From assembly GCA_030770545.1 (NCBI GenBank), contig CM061098.1, positions 6,280,001-6,344,000 on the forward strand: a stretch of DNA of 64,000 nucleotides. The letters run 5' to 3'. The stretch is from Macropodus opercularis. Lineage: Eukaryota > Chordata > Actinopteri > Anabantiformes > Osphronemidae. This document shows, piece after piece, positions 24,401-42,861 of the stretch (positions within the stretch are counted from its first letter, which is position 1; each line of letters begins with the position of its first letter). The notes beneath the pieces are model-generated. The model ran no database searches and was not told the DNA's origin. It saw only the letters and a program-made list of their open reading frames with translations. Both the position numbers and the translations under genes were made by a program.

Positions 24401-24874
24401 TTTCTTACACAGACATGAAACAATAGCTATAACAACACCGTATTTTAATGAGTGCAGCTTTGGCGCTACGCGCTATAACCGCTTGAATGTGTTTCAGTTT
24501 TATGTTGTTGACGTAGGTAACAATTAGCGTTCAAGCTAAGCTAGGAACGTTAGCAAAACACCACGACCGGTTCGCTTCTCAAAAGATGAGCCGACGATGC
24601 CTCGTACAAAAATACCATTGAAGCACACTTGTCATAAAAACAAAATAACAATGACAACTAAGACATATTCTTGTAATCTCCGCCGCATTTACCCCCTAAC
24701 CCGAAAGCACCAGGCCGGGGTAACGTTAGCTATCCCTCAACTTTAATCACGTCACTTCTAGGAAGCCAAATCAAATTTCTATGACTATTCTTCGACCGAT
24801 TCCGTGCTTATATACTAAATATACGTACCTATTCCGGAGGAAAACAACAAAACAAATGCAGCATATCGGGACAT
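16744..24874 (-). CDS. lamp2: Lysosome-associated membrane protein 2, three alternative last exons
   Basis: Shared exons on the minus strand: 24874-24829, 23009-22894, 22265-22055, 21974-21813, 21720-21503, 21347-21228, 20994-20949, 20854-20690. One of three last exons follows, giving 407 residues (B-type) or 408 (A- and C-type). The protein has a signal peptide (MSRYAAFVLLFSS), a first LAMP luminal domain, a Pro/Thr hinge of about 40 residues in exon 5 (PTSTPTPPPTTTPTPT), a second LAMP domain, one membrane segment and a short tail with a GYxxF/L/V lysosomal sorting motif. Many N-x-S/T sites are visible. LAMP2 is a major glycoprotein of the lysosomal membrane; its A form is the receptor for chaperone-mediated autophagy. 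The exon 5 start at 21720 was chosen because it restores frame and a conserved cysteine (ITSCRAD). Confidence 0.97.
17550..17692 (-). CDS. lamp2: lamp2 last exon, A-type tail
   Basis: Second last exon. It encodes EDCQGDAESFLVPIAVG, the membrane segment and the tail GRKRNMATGYESF. By position, GYExF end and similarity it corresponds to mammalian LAMP2A, whose basic tail (KHHH) binds substrates. Here three basic residues (R-K-R) lie directly after the membrane. Confidence 0.88.
19569..19605. repeat. (AAT)n microsatellite
   Basis: About 12 AAT/ATA units in the lamp2 interval between the B- and A-type last exons. Confidence 0.9.
19997..20136 (-). CDS. lamp2: lamp2 last exon, B-type tail
   Basis: First of the three last exons in gene order. 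It encodes QECSMDDASILIPIIVG, the membrane segment and the tail GRRKTYVGYQTL, like mammalian LAMP2B. It joins exon 8 in phase (ACA G|CC CAG). Confidence 0.95.
21400..21450. repeat. (TA)n microsatellite
   Basis: About 50 bp of TA repeats in lamp2 intron 5, some 50 bp downstream of exon 5 in the gene direction. Confidence 0.95.
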
Positions 24875-24996
24875 GGTCGCCTGTTTGTCTGGAGTGTCGG
24901 ACACCAGAGAGAAAATGGAAAAGGACTGACAGAGCCGCACGGTCAGCTGTGTTTGGGACGTAGCCGAGCCTCTGCCGCCTCTACCAGGAAACGCAA

Positions 24997-25006
24997 GTCA
25001 TGTGAC
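24997..25006 (-). promoter_or_regulatory. CLEAR-like E-box at the lamp2 promoter
   Basis: GTCATGTGAC is one base from the TFEB/TFE3 CLEAR core GTCACGTGAC and lies about 125 bp upstream of the lamp2 start codon. A second near match (GTCACGTGCC, 24055-24064) is in intron 1. LAMP2 is an established CLEAR-network gene. Confidence 0.55.
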
Positions 25007-25009
25007 CGA

Positions 25010-26252
25010 GACCCTGGAGGTGTGGCGCCGTCTGGCTTTAAAACTCCCCGTTGCAGGGTTAATTAATGTAAGGTTTCCATTTCCAAGTCTAAGGACTCTG
25101 TTAATGCTTAAGAGCTTGACAGAAAACGCTCACTTATGGGGTGCTTCCATATATGATGAAGAAAATGATTAATAAAAGAAAACCCGACTGAAACAGTTAT
25201 TTTAATCTGAAGCAATAAATCTAACAGACTCATACAAACAAGGGCATGTCTACTCACTCATAAATCCTTTATGTTTTGAAGCAATCCACTCCTATTCCCA
25301 ATTGACCCCAACCTTTCAACACAGGCCTCATCAGAGACTTGTAAAATAAGTGAAAAAAGAAAGAAAATAGTGTATATGTGTCATGAGACCACTGAAGATG
25401 GGCAAATGTGCTTTTGTGCTTTTAGTAAACTTTCTAAGGGTTAACAAAAAACCTAAAAAGCAGCTTATTGTCAGATGCGATCATTTAAAATGTCACTTTT
25501 GTTAAGAATGTACAAAAGCATACAAGAAAGTAGCAAATGAGCAACAAATGTATGTACTCGTACAACTGAATTATATCAGCAGCTTGAATACAACTTATAA
25601 CAAAATAAGTGCTGTTCCTTTTTTGGCACAAACTCTACTTCGCTTTGTGTTCATGATCACAGGTTCATTAGATGGCTACATGACCTCAAGAATTATTCAA
25701 CTTTACTGCAGAGTCATCAATTTGTCATATTCACTAATCTAAATGCAAGTCCAATAGTCCAACATTTGACACCAACTACAGAAACAAGCATCAGTTTAAT
25801 CTTTTTGATCCTTTCTCTCCAACGTGTTGTACATATAGAGCATTGTTAGGTGTGTCAGCATTGGGATACTGAGTGAACAAAAAGAAAAGTGACTTGATAA
25901 CAAAAAGCATATTGATTGAAACTATGGACAAAGAAGAATCTAAGTTTGAAAATAAATATTTTTTCTCTTCATTAAAAAGGAGAAAACAGAACATCTGTGT
26001 CTTCTTTGTCTGTCCACAGTAGCCCAACACTCTCAGAGGCACTGAGAAATATGGACAATATTCTCTTTTCAATGGGCATGCAGGCCACAGGATCCCAAGA
26101 CCCCTGACAAACATCCTGTAGAGCAGTATCCATTCACTTGTCGGTCGCTGGGTTGAAGATGATAATGATGAACATCCAACTGGAGTAAAAGATTTAGAGA
26201 CCGATCATTCAAAACAGCTTTCAACTTGATTGGACCATGTCACTTTTTTCCT
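25010..26252. other. Gap between lamp2 promoter and cul4b stop (probable cul4b 3' UTR)
   Basis: AT-rich, with no coding gene seen. A variant signal TTTAAT at 25795-25800 (ATTAAA on the minus strand) could end cul4b, but this is weak. Confidence 0.45.
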
Positions 26253-32808
<6,556 letters not shown>

Positions 32809-33859
32809 GAAAAAACGGGAATACTAATTCTTAACAGCCAGTCTTATAATCCGAAACTTCCAGGCTTGTCGGGGCGGTGAGCGCAGGCTCCGGGGGCTGT
32901 TATCTGCCGCAACACGCTGAGGTTTCGCCGTTTATCCCGTGTAAAGCACAATAAATGCTCAAGTGCACAGCCCTACTTGAAGCAAGCCTGGTCTCTTTCT
33001 TGTTATTGCTGGCAGGAGAAGAAAGATGGTTGGCTATTGCTTCCTCTTTTTGCCTCTCTTGTCTAACCGCGTTGTGGAGTCGTCCTGTCGGAGCCGTTGA
33101 GCCAAGCGGCCGTTAAAGCAAATTATTTTCACCAGAAATGTATATAGAGCAAAAAAGAAAGTTTCATTTATAGTGAAACAGCCACTGGGTAACACGGGGG
33201 AACATTAGCGCATGAAAGCTAGTCCGTGACCCCACCGGAAGTACTTTACACAGAAGTACTTTTTACACAAGCGTGTTTTTTTAATACTGACTTGAGTGTC
33301 ATGCTGTTCACGGACACAAGATGGCGCCACGTGCACGTTTTTGTTGAAACCAACATTTAAATTAAAAGTACGATCTGAATGTTTGCACACTATGTAAAAT
33401 GAAAGCTTTTTTTTTTTTTACACAAAAGTAAAATAAAAACGACCGTATTTCTAAGCCCTGAAAAACATCAACTAAAGAGAACTACTTCTAACTTAACATA
33501 GATGCCAGAGTTGTGTTTTAAGTAGAAATGCAGCAACGTCGACTCCACCAACAACTGAAATGTTTGGAGACCAACCCAGCTGAGGTACTGGCGAAAGAAA
33601 TACACATCTGTGCTGTCAGGAACAGAGGTTACCTAGGTGACAGCCGAATTTGAACCGGTCTGCCGTGTAGCGTCAGAAACTGTCGTAAAATGACGCAACA
33701 GCCGACTCTCCGCTGCTGAACAGGCGTGGTAGAACTAAAGCAGACACCAGAACTGTATTGATGAATTGTATTTGTTGTTTACTTGTTTACCATTTCTGAC
33801 CTGACCCACCAAGTGGTGACAGATCTTGCCACTACTCGCGGAACGCGGTACGAGCGAGG
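32809..33859. promoter_or_regulatory. Divergent promoter region of cul4b and mcts1
   Basis: The ~1 kb between the two start codons holds the 5' ends of both genes. AAGATGGCGCC at 33318-33328 fits the YY1 consensus and is followed by an E-box CACGTG (33328-33333). No TATA box is obvious. No small gene is seen here. Confidence 0.55.
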
Positions 33860-35781
33860 ATGTTTAAAAAGTACGTCTCCGATTATTTTCATATTGTAGC
33901 ATTAGCTAACAGCAGCTAGGTGGCTAAAGCTAACTGTTTAGTTAGCACTCGCGTCTGTAGGGTGGTCTTAATTTCAGAAATTATCCACTCATATGTAATG
34001 AAATCCAGTGGTAAAACATCAGTCTCGTCAGTCGTCAGTGTTGGGCCGCAGCATACTGAGCAAATTGAAAGTGTTGTAACGTTTTAAATCAGTACAGTGC
34101 TCGTTAAATTGCGTTTGAGACGGTGATAATAACCGTGATGTAAGTTCTGCGTCTTGCTAAAAGTAAAAGCTGCATTTACTCCAAGTGTCTCCAGAAAACC
34201 TAATAACTCACTGATCGCTTTGCTTAAAATGCTTCCTCGATGCCATAGAATAGAAGTATCATTGAATATAGGTTGTTATTTCAGTCAATTAAAATATTAT
34301 TTTTTCAAGACTTGGACTTTCAACATTATCAGTGTTGGTGGTAAACTCGTGTTTGTCCTGGTAGAGCTTTTTGCAGCCTGCGCAGGTTTGACTTGCTCCA
34401 TTCAAGCTGTTCAGAACGCGAGGTTTTTACAAGAATGGTTTGCATTTAAATAATGTGTAGAATCACAACATAACGAGTTACATATAAATGTACTGTGTCA
34501 TTAACATTTGTGAATGCATTCCTCAGTACTGCGCCCAAGGTTATGTACTCACTGTAAATGCTCAGTGTAGATTTGTATAATATCAGTATTGTTTGGTATG
34601 AACATGTATCATTAAATAGACTGAAGATTTAATCCTCTCTTATGTAGACACTTAGATATTAGAAGAGTTCCACTTCATAAGCTGATATTGTTTGAGTTTA
34701 CTGAACATTTTTCTATTATTAAAGTGTGTTAGATTGTCCAATTTCTTAACCGAACCTAATCTTACTAGGTTCAACGAGAGCTGTTGTCTATATCACATCA
34801 TTTCTTTTCAGATTTGATGAAAAGGAGAATGTGTCGAACTGTATCCAGCTGAAAACATCAGTGATCAAAGGCATCAAAAATCAGCTGTTGGAACAGTTTC
34901 CGGACATCGAGTCATGGCTCAATCAGATAATGCCAAAAAAGGACCCTGTCAAAATAGTGAGATGGTATGATGTGTTATTTCAGCATCCATGTATTTTTTG
35001 TATTGGCTTTGTTCTGTCATTTTTAAGATTTCCATTTGTTCCTTCTACAGCCACGAACACATTGAAATCTTGACAGTGAATGGAGAACTGCTTTTCTTCA
35101 GACAGAGAGAAGGACAATTTTATCCAACCCTCAGACTACTGCATAAATGTAAAACCTCCTAACTCCAACTTAGTTAGTGGTTGCATTTGAATTTCCTTAG
35201 GGTAATAACACTTTCTGTTTCACAGATCCCTTCATTCTCCCACACCAGCAAGTAGACAAAGGGGCAATTAAATTTGTCTTAAGTGGGGCAAACATCATGT
35301 GCCCTGGGCTGACATCTCCAGGCGCTAAACTGTTCCCAGCAAAAGCGGACACAGTAGTTGTATCCTTGGGGCAACATGTTTTTAGTAGATTTTTTTTTTT
35401 TTTAAATTAATGTTTAGAATATAAACTCATGTTTCTTTTGTGTTTCAACTTATCCACACGTTTATCTTTAACAAGTCGATGCAGGCTATAATGGCAGAGG
35501 GAAAACAACATGCACTTTGTGTTGGTGTTATGAAGATGTCTGCAGAAAACATGTAAGATGTTTTTTTCCCATTTTTTTAACCCTTGATTTCAAGTTGAAA
35601 CACATTCAAATGAGTTTCACACTTGTGACCTATGATATAATCTTCTCTTGTTCTGGTAGGAACAAATGAACAATGTTATTCTTTGTCTTTTGCAAACAGA
35701 GAAAAGGTCAACAAGGGCATCGGAATCGAGAACGTTCACTATCTGAATGATGGATTGTGGCACATGAAGACGTATAAATGA
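33860..35781 (+). CDS. mcts1: MCTS1 re-initiation and release factor (PUA-domain protein)
   Basis: Exons: 33860-33870, 34812-34964, 35051-35148, 35226-35359, 35485-35552, 35700-35781, giving 181 residues, exactly the vertebrate length. Exon 1 holds only MFKK minus one base. The protein begins MFKKFDEKENVSNCIQ and has an N-terminal domain and a C-terminal PUA domain (about residues 92-172, from the HQQVDKGAIKFVLSGANIMCPG region). It works with DENR to recycle 40S subunits and support re-initiation after upstream reading frames. Intron 4 (35360-35484) has U12-type signals. AATAAA at 35955-35960 gives a 3' UTR of about 190 nt. Divergent from cul4b, as in human. Confidence 0.97.
33946..34143 (+). 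repeat. Inverted duplicate, copy B (mcts1 intron 1)
   Basis: Partner of 29406-29604 in opposite orientation, starting 75 bp after the mcts1 exon 1 donor. Homology stops sharply at both ends (about GCGAGT on one side and TTACATC on the other). Confidence 0.9.
35360..35484 (+). other. U12-type GT-AG intron (mcts1 intron 4)
   Basis: The donor GTATCCTTGG matches the U12 consensus in its first eight bases. The branch-like TCTTTAAC (35465-35472) puts the branch A 13 nt before the acceptor, and the tract before the AG (aagtcgatgcag) has no pyrimidine run. A U2-type intron of this form would be unusual. Confidence 0.82.
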
Positions 35782-37384
35782 TGAAATCCACACCTGCAGC
35801 ACCCGCCACCCCATTCGACCCGATCCCCAACCCCTTCACCTGGAAAGTGTGAAGCTCTTAACAGCAAGGCATGAGCTGCCAGTCAACTGTTTACACCCAC
35901 GGACTTTGCTGTGTAACTTGCTGGAGGCTTTGAATCACATCGCCAATCTGCACAAATAAACGAAAGTTGCTTTCAAATTTGAATCCCTGTCCATTTTTGC
36001 CTGTGAATTTACAAGTGACGTGAAATGAGAAACAGAAATTTTCTACAGGAAAATCCTGCTAAACAGGTTCTTGTTCAATGCCTCTTCATTCTGTTTTAAC
36101 AATTCACCTGGGCGGAGTAATGATGCTCCTTTCCTGGACAGTTCAGGATGTAAATGTGTTTGCATAATGGACGACAGGTTGGCATATGTTAGCTAATAGT
36201 TAGCTGTTCTGCTCCTGTCTTCGCGTTGCATTGGTGTTAGACGTTTTCAGGAGAATTGTGAAAGGCTTAGTTTTAATGTTCTCTATATTTATTCTGTTCT
36301 ATTCAGTTATGTTTCTGATTCAGAATAGTAGAAATCAAACAAATTTTGATGAATGGTAACTTTAGAAAAGGTCTTCTCAAAGACCTGGAACAAATCTGAA
36401 TATAAATATTATACATTTTTAACAGCATCAGCAAGTTCTGTTCAGGTTGTAACTTTTATATGTGTAACCACTTCATAAACTACTGTTCAGTGGTGCAGTA
36501 AAACATGGCATTGAATTTGTATATAAAAAATGTAAATGCTATGAATAATGACAAGTACAAAGAAAATAACATTATAAAAAATATGGAAGGTTACTGTAGA
36601 ATCCACAATTGGATACGTTTTACAGTAATCAGTGCAGATTCTAACATATTTGTACATTCAGTTTCAACCCTTAAAAAGTTGATGTTCTTGTCAAACACAC
36701 TCAGCAACCCCCTCATTCACACTACAACACTTAATCACAGCACAAATCCAAATTAAAAGTAGTCAGTGAGTTTTAAAATAAGTCATTTTAATAAACACAC
36801 AGGCAGTTACATGCACTTGTGTTTTTAGAATGTGAATTTTCAGATACTTCTTTCATTGAGTGACAGAAGAAAACATTTGACCCTTAGGGGAACATGGAGG
36901 GCTACAACTTTTCACCTGTCTGTAAAGACCAGTTCTTTGTATGAGGGGTGAGGCTATCAGGAAATTGTACTTGTTATTTGGAACTCACCTGACCAACACG
37001 TTTGGCAATGTACTCTGCAAAAAGAAAACGGTCATTGACAAACCAAAGAGGATAAATAATTTCTAAATTAACACAGCTTTAAAAACACAAAGCCAAACAT
37101 TCAAGAGACATAACTATAACAACAATTACATGACAATGTCTCACACATCTCATATTTTGCAGGTCCGACTTCATTAAGCAGATGGCACATCCATCGACTC
37201 TGGTCACATAACAAAGCACAAGTTCCGCCTGTGTCGATTGCAAAAGGTACAAATATACAGAAGTATTGTTCTCAACAGATTCAACTTTTACAAACAGCAT
37301 AGAAAATTATCTCCCCAAAATAAAATGTGCCATCACAGAAGTTAAAAAAACAAGTAGCAATGTCCAGTTTGAGGAAATTAGTCT
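35782..37384. other. Convergent 3' region of mcts1 and c1galt1c1
   Basis: Contains the mcts1 3' UTR (poly(A) signal at 35955) and presumably the c1galt1c1 3' UTR on the other strand. AT-rich; no further gene is seen. Confidence 0.5.
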
Positions 37385-38338
37385 CTAATCATTGTCCGAA
37401 CCTTCAGGAGGGTAGAATACTAAATAGTCATGGAAATCGTGTCCATAAGGACGAAGTCTGTAAACTCCAAACATCATGACCTGCATTTGACTGGGGGACA
37501 TCCCACCGAATGTGACCGCCATGTCGGAGCAGCAGCCTTCCACCACATTACTGGGGTTGTCCCTCATGCCGTCTTTTATCAGGCTCTCCACACTCTTACT
37601 GTTGAACAGGCCTTTGCCATGAGTGTCTTCACCGTTCTCGGCAAACACACCTTTGTATTTGAGACACTCAGCCAGCTGCTTGTCATCGGTCAGCTTCCAC
37701 AGGGCACCTCTTCTTTCAGGACATTTCTCTTCGTCGTTAAACACCTCAACAAGCCTTTTCAGAGCTTCGTAACTCAGAACAATGCCACTATCAAATGACA
37801 CATAATCAAGCTCCCCCGACTTCATAGCGTTCCCCAGGTAGAAAGGCTCACTGGGATCCTTTGTGAGCACCAGGTATTTGAGGTTTTCAATGATGGCAAA
37901 CGTGGTTGGTTGTGCCACAAAGAACCAGCGGATGTCTCCGGCATTCTCATAAGCGTGCTTTAGAGCTTTACGTAACCTTGCCCAGTCATCTTTTTCATTC
38001 AGGTCTAATGCCTCAAGTGCCTTTGAATTCTCTGAGGTGTAAAACACAGCCTTGTCACAGTGCTTGCTCCAGGTGTCCAAAGCTGTAGCCCAATAAACAA
38101 GGATCTTGGGCTGGACCATTATTACACAGTAAACCTGGACCTGTTTACTTAACTCCTGCATTTCACTTTCACCGAGCTGTTTCAGCTCATCTTTACTTGC
38201 AGCCTTGACATGGTGATGATGATGGTCCTCCATTTTAAACTCTGTGCTCGGGCTGAAGCTACCTATAAATGACAGAACCAAGCAGAAGACGCTTCCAAGG
38301 ACCATCCCCTTCATGAAAGAACCACCTTCAGTCAACAT
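37385..38338 (-). CDS. c1galt1c1: C1GALT1-specific chaperone 1 (COSMC)
   Basis: A single coding exon gives 317 residues, close to mammalian COSMC. Start MLTEGGSFMKG was preferred over an in-frame ATG 12 codons upstream, because an acceptor (AG at 38353-38354) lies between them and the upstream codons would be intronic. It is a type II ER membrane protein with a membrane segment around residues 9-29 and a histidine run (EDHHHHHVK). Family blocks include RWFFVAQPTTFAIIENLKYL, KDPSEPFYLG, VVEGCCSDMAVTF and a C-terminal EGSDND. COSMC is the ER chaperone needed for active T-synthase and so for core 1 O-glycans. A non-coding first exon probably lies near 39,880, where a donor-like GTGGGT is present. 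Confidence 0.97.
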   Translation of the reverse strand: MLTEGGSFMKGMVLGSVFCLVLSFIGSFSPSTEFKMEDHHHHHVKAASKDELKQLGESEMQELSKQVQVYCVIMVQPKILVYWATALDTWSKHCDKAVFYTSENSKALEALDLNEKDDWARLRKALKHAYENAGDIRWFFVAQPTTFAIIENLKYLVLTKDPSEPFYLGNAMKSGELDYVSFDSGIVLSYEALKRLVEVFNDEEKCPERRGALWKLTDDKQLAECLKYKGVFAENGEDTHGKGLFNSKSVESLIKDGMRDNPSNVVEGCCSDMAVTFGGMSPSQMQVMMFGVYRLRPYGHDFHDYLVFYPPEGSDND

Positions 38339-38354
38339 TTTGGCAGAAGACACT

Positions 38355-41300
38355 GGAAAAGAAAAGAAATTCAATACTAAACATGTTCAGAAATGTAGTA
38401 TTACCCAGTTAAGAGCTTGGTGTGGTTGTTGGCAGCCTGTTTATGCAAATAAAACTAATATCATCTTCCTTGACCAGCCAACTGTTTCAACTGTTCCATG
38501 AGCAGGAAACACTTGAAATCATTTACTGGAATGTAAACACAATAAAGGACTGACTATTACCACACCTCACCTTTATAAAGCTCACCTCCTTAGAAATTGT
38601 GTAAGACTCTAGCATTATTTAGGACAAAGCAAATGCAGCGCAGAGGCTAAACTGCTACTTTGATATTTGCTTTCAACAGTGACAGAACGTGACTTGTTGC
38701 CATAAGCCAAAAATAATGTGAAACATTCCCACAAAAGGATGTTTTTGTCCAGACTGTAGTTCCACAAGTCAGACAAGAAGAAAAGCTGAAGTCATTTACA
38801 TAATTTGGCAATACATTTGTAATATTCCAAATAAAGGGGTAAAAATGATTTGTATTCAGAAACAGGTGTAATTACACCTACTCTGTGTACTGTTTATTAC
38901 AACACAACTAGTATTGCTTACCTGTTTGCCCACATTTTAGCATTTTGCTGCACATAGTGGTGGTTTGAAACCAGTTTTTTTAAATACCTGCCACCACACC
39001 TCACATATGTATGTTAAATAAGTGTGCTCAGCGCAGATATAGTCACAGATTACAAGAACTGTTTGTTCATATGGTGACACGTAGCTCATATTTTGTGACC
39101 AATTCAGACGAACCTAATACAGTGTCACACCTTTACGCTATATACATATCCTCATAGACACAAATACAAAAAAAGGTCTCCAACTTACTCTATACTTCAA
39201 CTTTGTTCACCTATAAATTTGCTATGCGCCTTAGAAGTGTGTGAGTGGGCATGAGATTATATCATAGGTCACAATAAGCACAAATAAAAAACAAAATATT
39301 TTGAATACACAGATGATGTTTCCCTGGTTGTGGCTCAGCGCTAATAACACATACATGCTTCATTATTCTGTATTTTTAGTTTACTGGACACAATGCAATG
39401 ATAAAAACACAACAGAGCGTCTTCTATGAAGTGTTGTATGGTTTGAAAGTCAGACTCGCTATTGTCATGTTTGTTTTTATGGTTTGAGTTCGTTTACTGT
39501 CCTTCCGCAGCAGCCAAACAGACAAACCATTACACATAAAAGGTTAAAAGTAATATTCTAACATCCGAAACACGCGACTGCTGCTTTGATACCAAATTCT
39601 ACACTTGTGAAGCCACTTTTTAATAACGTCCAACTTCTTGCTAAAGCAACGTCACTGGCCCTTAATCCAACCAAGAATGTGGGACTAAACAAAATATTGA
39701 CCCTTGGTAAAAACAAATCCCAGTCTTTAAATGATTGCTCTGACATCCCAATTTGAATTCGCACGCGTTGCGACCAGCTAAGCTGCTGTAGTGTTTGCTA
39801 GCGTCCTAGCGTTGAAACGGCTTCTGACAAACTTAAAGACTCTGCTTAGCATAGAATTAGAAGTAATTTCGACCCACCGTAGCGACAGAAGCTGCCTGCC
39901 GTGCCAGCTCTCCTCGGCTTGACTCTTCACCTCACCTTTCCTGCTTGGCGAGCTAATCTGGCACTGCCTGCCCAGTTGGTAATTACAGCCTTGCTGCCCG
40001 TGTCCCTAAACTACATCATCCCTTCCTCCTGGTCTTCTTCGCTGAAACAGCTGCCACGCGTTCTGCTGCAATACCGCCGCCTACAGGAACCAGTCACCTC
40101 CTACAGCTCCGTGTTTTCAGTTCTGACATTCATTTTTGTATTTACACGGTCACTCCATTATTGAATTATCCCCAGAAGACGCCTTTCCTACTGTAAGATG
40201 ATCCCCACAAACCTAAGCTCTGCATGTCTTCAGTTGCTACGAGTCTGATGTAGCCTGGTAGTCTGATGGTGTCGCCGCTAGGTGTCGCTGTTGTAAGCCT
40301 TGAAAATCGAAGCAATCAAATTATTTGTTTACAAGTAGTTACGTGTTAAATCTGACAAATGACTTCTAGTTTAATTTATTTAATTATTTAATTTGTTTTT
40401 GTTTTTAAATATTCCATTAAATGTTAACTTTAACAAACAGCACTTGTGTATGCACATATTATGACATTTAAAACTAGATTTATTTTTGGGATGATTGAGT
40501 GTCTTCAATACTGGAAGCCATAATGACCCTGAATTCACATTCCAAGCAAACACTTCAGCGTAAACAGTATTTCAACAGTGATTATGTCAATCGATGTGTT
40601 ACTGCCTTTTCCATATCAACACTCATTGTTCCACCATGAACTAAACTCTGTGTCTTCACTGACTCCTCAGCCCCTTGATGCATCTAGTGTTGTTTTCAGT
40701 TTGTGCGACAGACTTATAAATCACCTGACATATACTCATCTGAAGAGCGTTACTGGCCCTTCAGTTTGATGAAAAGCCCTGCAACTCAAAGCTGTGTTTC
40801 TACAGAGCTATTACCTTCATTCAAACCATACATAGAGTGGACAGATCGGCAGGTAGAGGTCAGTGCACAGAGCCCACAGAGTTCAGTCATGTACTTTTGC
40901 AGGCTTTCTAATCTGTTTTCCTTTAGTTTTACCCGTTGCTGCCTTTAGTGAAATGTTTTATCAATGTTTGTACAGTTGGTTCACACATTTCAGCCTTTGT
41001 TTTTACTTAAAAAAAAAAGTTTGGCACTTAAGTAGAACATGGATGGAGATTTAAGAACACTCAGGAACAAATAATATGACTGTGCTTTTACAGATGACAA
41101 AGTAAACACACCACAATGTGACTCGTAATTAATTACTACGTAAATGTTAGCAACACAAAATGACATAGAGGCAGTGACACACTTCCAGCATCTCTGTGTG
41201 TTTCAGACATGAGCAATGACACTTTTGACTAGAAATGGTGTCAGACATAAACCATCAGAGCTCAGACACTGATTACTGTTACAGAGCAAACATTTGTTAG

Positions 41301-41506
41301 GCCTCTCTGTACAAGCACAGATAGGCTTCGGCCTGTAAATTGTGTCTGTGACAACGGATCCATCGCGTCAAAACCATTACGAAGGACACTGGGCACGATG
41401 ATAATGTATTGATCAGATTGTGATGGATGGCTGCTGAGGACATATAAGTGAAGTTCTCATTTAGGAGCAGCATTGTCTAGCTGTGGCATCTGAAGACCGA
41501 GGCACC
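38355..41506. other. c1galt1c1 intron/promoter and intergenic region
   Basis: A long 5' intron of c1galt1c1 probably runs to a GC-richer promoter around 39,770-40,100. From there to urp1 no gene is supported. Short reading frames here lack splice context and family similarity. Confidence 0.45.
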
Positions 41507-42861
41507 ATGCTCTCTGTAGCTCTGCTTTACCTCCTAGCTGTGATTTGTTCTGCAAGACGGACACATGCTCTACCGCTGTATCCGGCTTCCAGTCTGGAGT
41601 CACAGTCAGGTAGGCTTCAAAATCCCCAAATTCTGCGAGGCACCGCCACGACAGGGTGATGAGGGGAAGTGGTTTTATCTCAACAGATTTCATTCAGAAA
41701 TTAGTATCAGAGGTGGAGGATGGACTGAGCCCTGCAGAAGGGGAGCAGAGGGACGGGAATAATCTGCACCCTCTCCTGCTGCAGCACAGTGGAGGCAGGG
41801 ATTCCTGGAATGAAGGTAAACTGTCAGCATGCAGAGATGCGTAGTGTGTAGAAAATCGAGTCAGAGGTTACGATGCTTGAACGGTTCTAACGGTGTTTTC
41901 TTCAGATGATAAAGATCCAGAGCAGCAGGAAAAGTTTGCAAACATGGTAAGACTGAATCCATCCATCTCTGTGCGTGATGCATGTACAGGTTTAATGCTG
42001 TTATGATGAGTGCATCTACTTTAGTTGTATGTTGAGGTTAAGATGGTTTATAGCAGAGTTTTGATGTGAAAATCATCACTATGGGCTCAGATTTCACAAA
42101 TGTGTATTCGTCATCTATACCAAAGAAATAAAACAGCTTGAACGAACATCTTCGTGCTTTTAGGTTGAGGACCTGAAAAAAGCTGTTTTAAAGCTCGCGG
42201 CAGCCGACAAGCTTCGCTCCCAGGGTTTTCTCAGATCCGAGCAGAACTTGCCAAAAGCAAACAAAAGAGGTGAGTGAGTCAGGATTTTTATCAAACAACT
42301 ACTGCACCACACCTGCTCTTTATCTGCCTTTTATTTATAGGCTCAGGTGATGTGACCTTATTAGAAAACTGTAAACTAGCGAAAAGGACATTTAACAAGC
42401 CCTGTGGTGTTTAAAGTAGGACATGAGAATAACTCTATACACGCTAACCCTGAAGTGAAGTGTTGCTTAAAAGCTATAATTATTTTCACTGAATATGAAA
42501 TTAAACCTGCAATAAATGTATCAAATATTTATAAACATTGTGCTGGAGGTCTGCAATTTAGCAATTATGAACCTTTAAGAAGTGGCATTTAAAGACTAAT
42601 TAGTGTTTATGGATTAGGTTTGTGGTATTGTTCTTCAAGGTATACTAATGCAAGTGATCAAATCCATAAACATTACAGCATTAGTGACATTTAACCGCAA
42701 TAAAATGTTACTTACAATTACCCTATTACAGGTAAATGTTACACTAACATTAAGCTTAATGAGTGAAATACTGCAGAACATTGGTGAGGTCGAGTTAAAT
42801 GTCTGCTCTGTCCTTTGGTTTTCTCTTAGCTTGCTTCTGGAAATACTGCGTGACCAACTAA
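41507..42861 (+). CDS. urp1: Urotensin II-related peptide 1 precursor
   Basis: Five exons: 41507-41609, 41687-41815, 41906-41946, 42164-42269, 42830-42861, giving 136 residues. The protein has a signal peptide (MLSVALLYLLAVICSA), an acidic propeptide, a dibasic cleavage site (ANKR) split by the last intron, and a final exon that encodes exactly the mature peptide ACFWKYCVTN plus stop. The CFWKYC ring is the invariant core of urotensin II peptides, and this exact decapeptide is the teleost URP1. It acts on urotensin II receptors; in zebrafish, URP peptides made by neurons contacting cerebrospinal fluid help keep the body axis straight. AATAAA at 42996-43001. The distinction from UII rests on the Ala before the ring and the Thr-Asn extension after it. 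Confidence 0.96.

Noticed and set aside
38339..38374. Upstream in-frame ATG extending c1galt1c1 by 12 residues
   Set aside because: A splice acceptor lies between the two ATGs and family members begin at the downstream Met.
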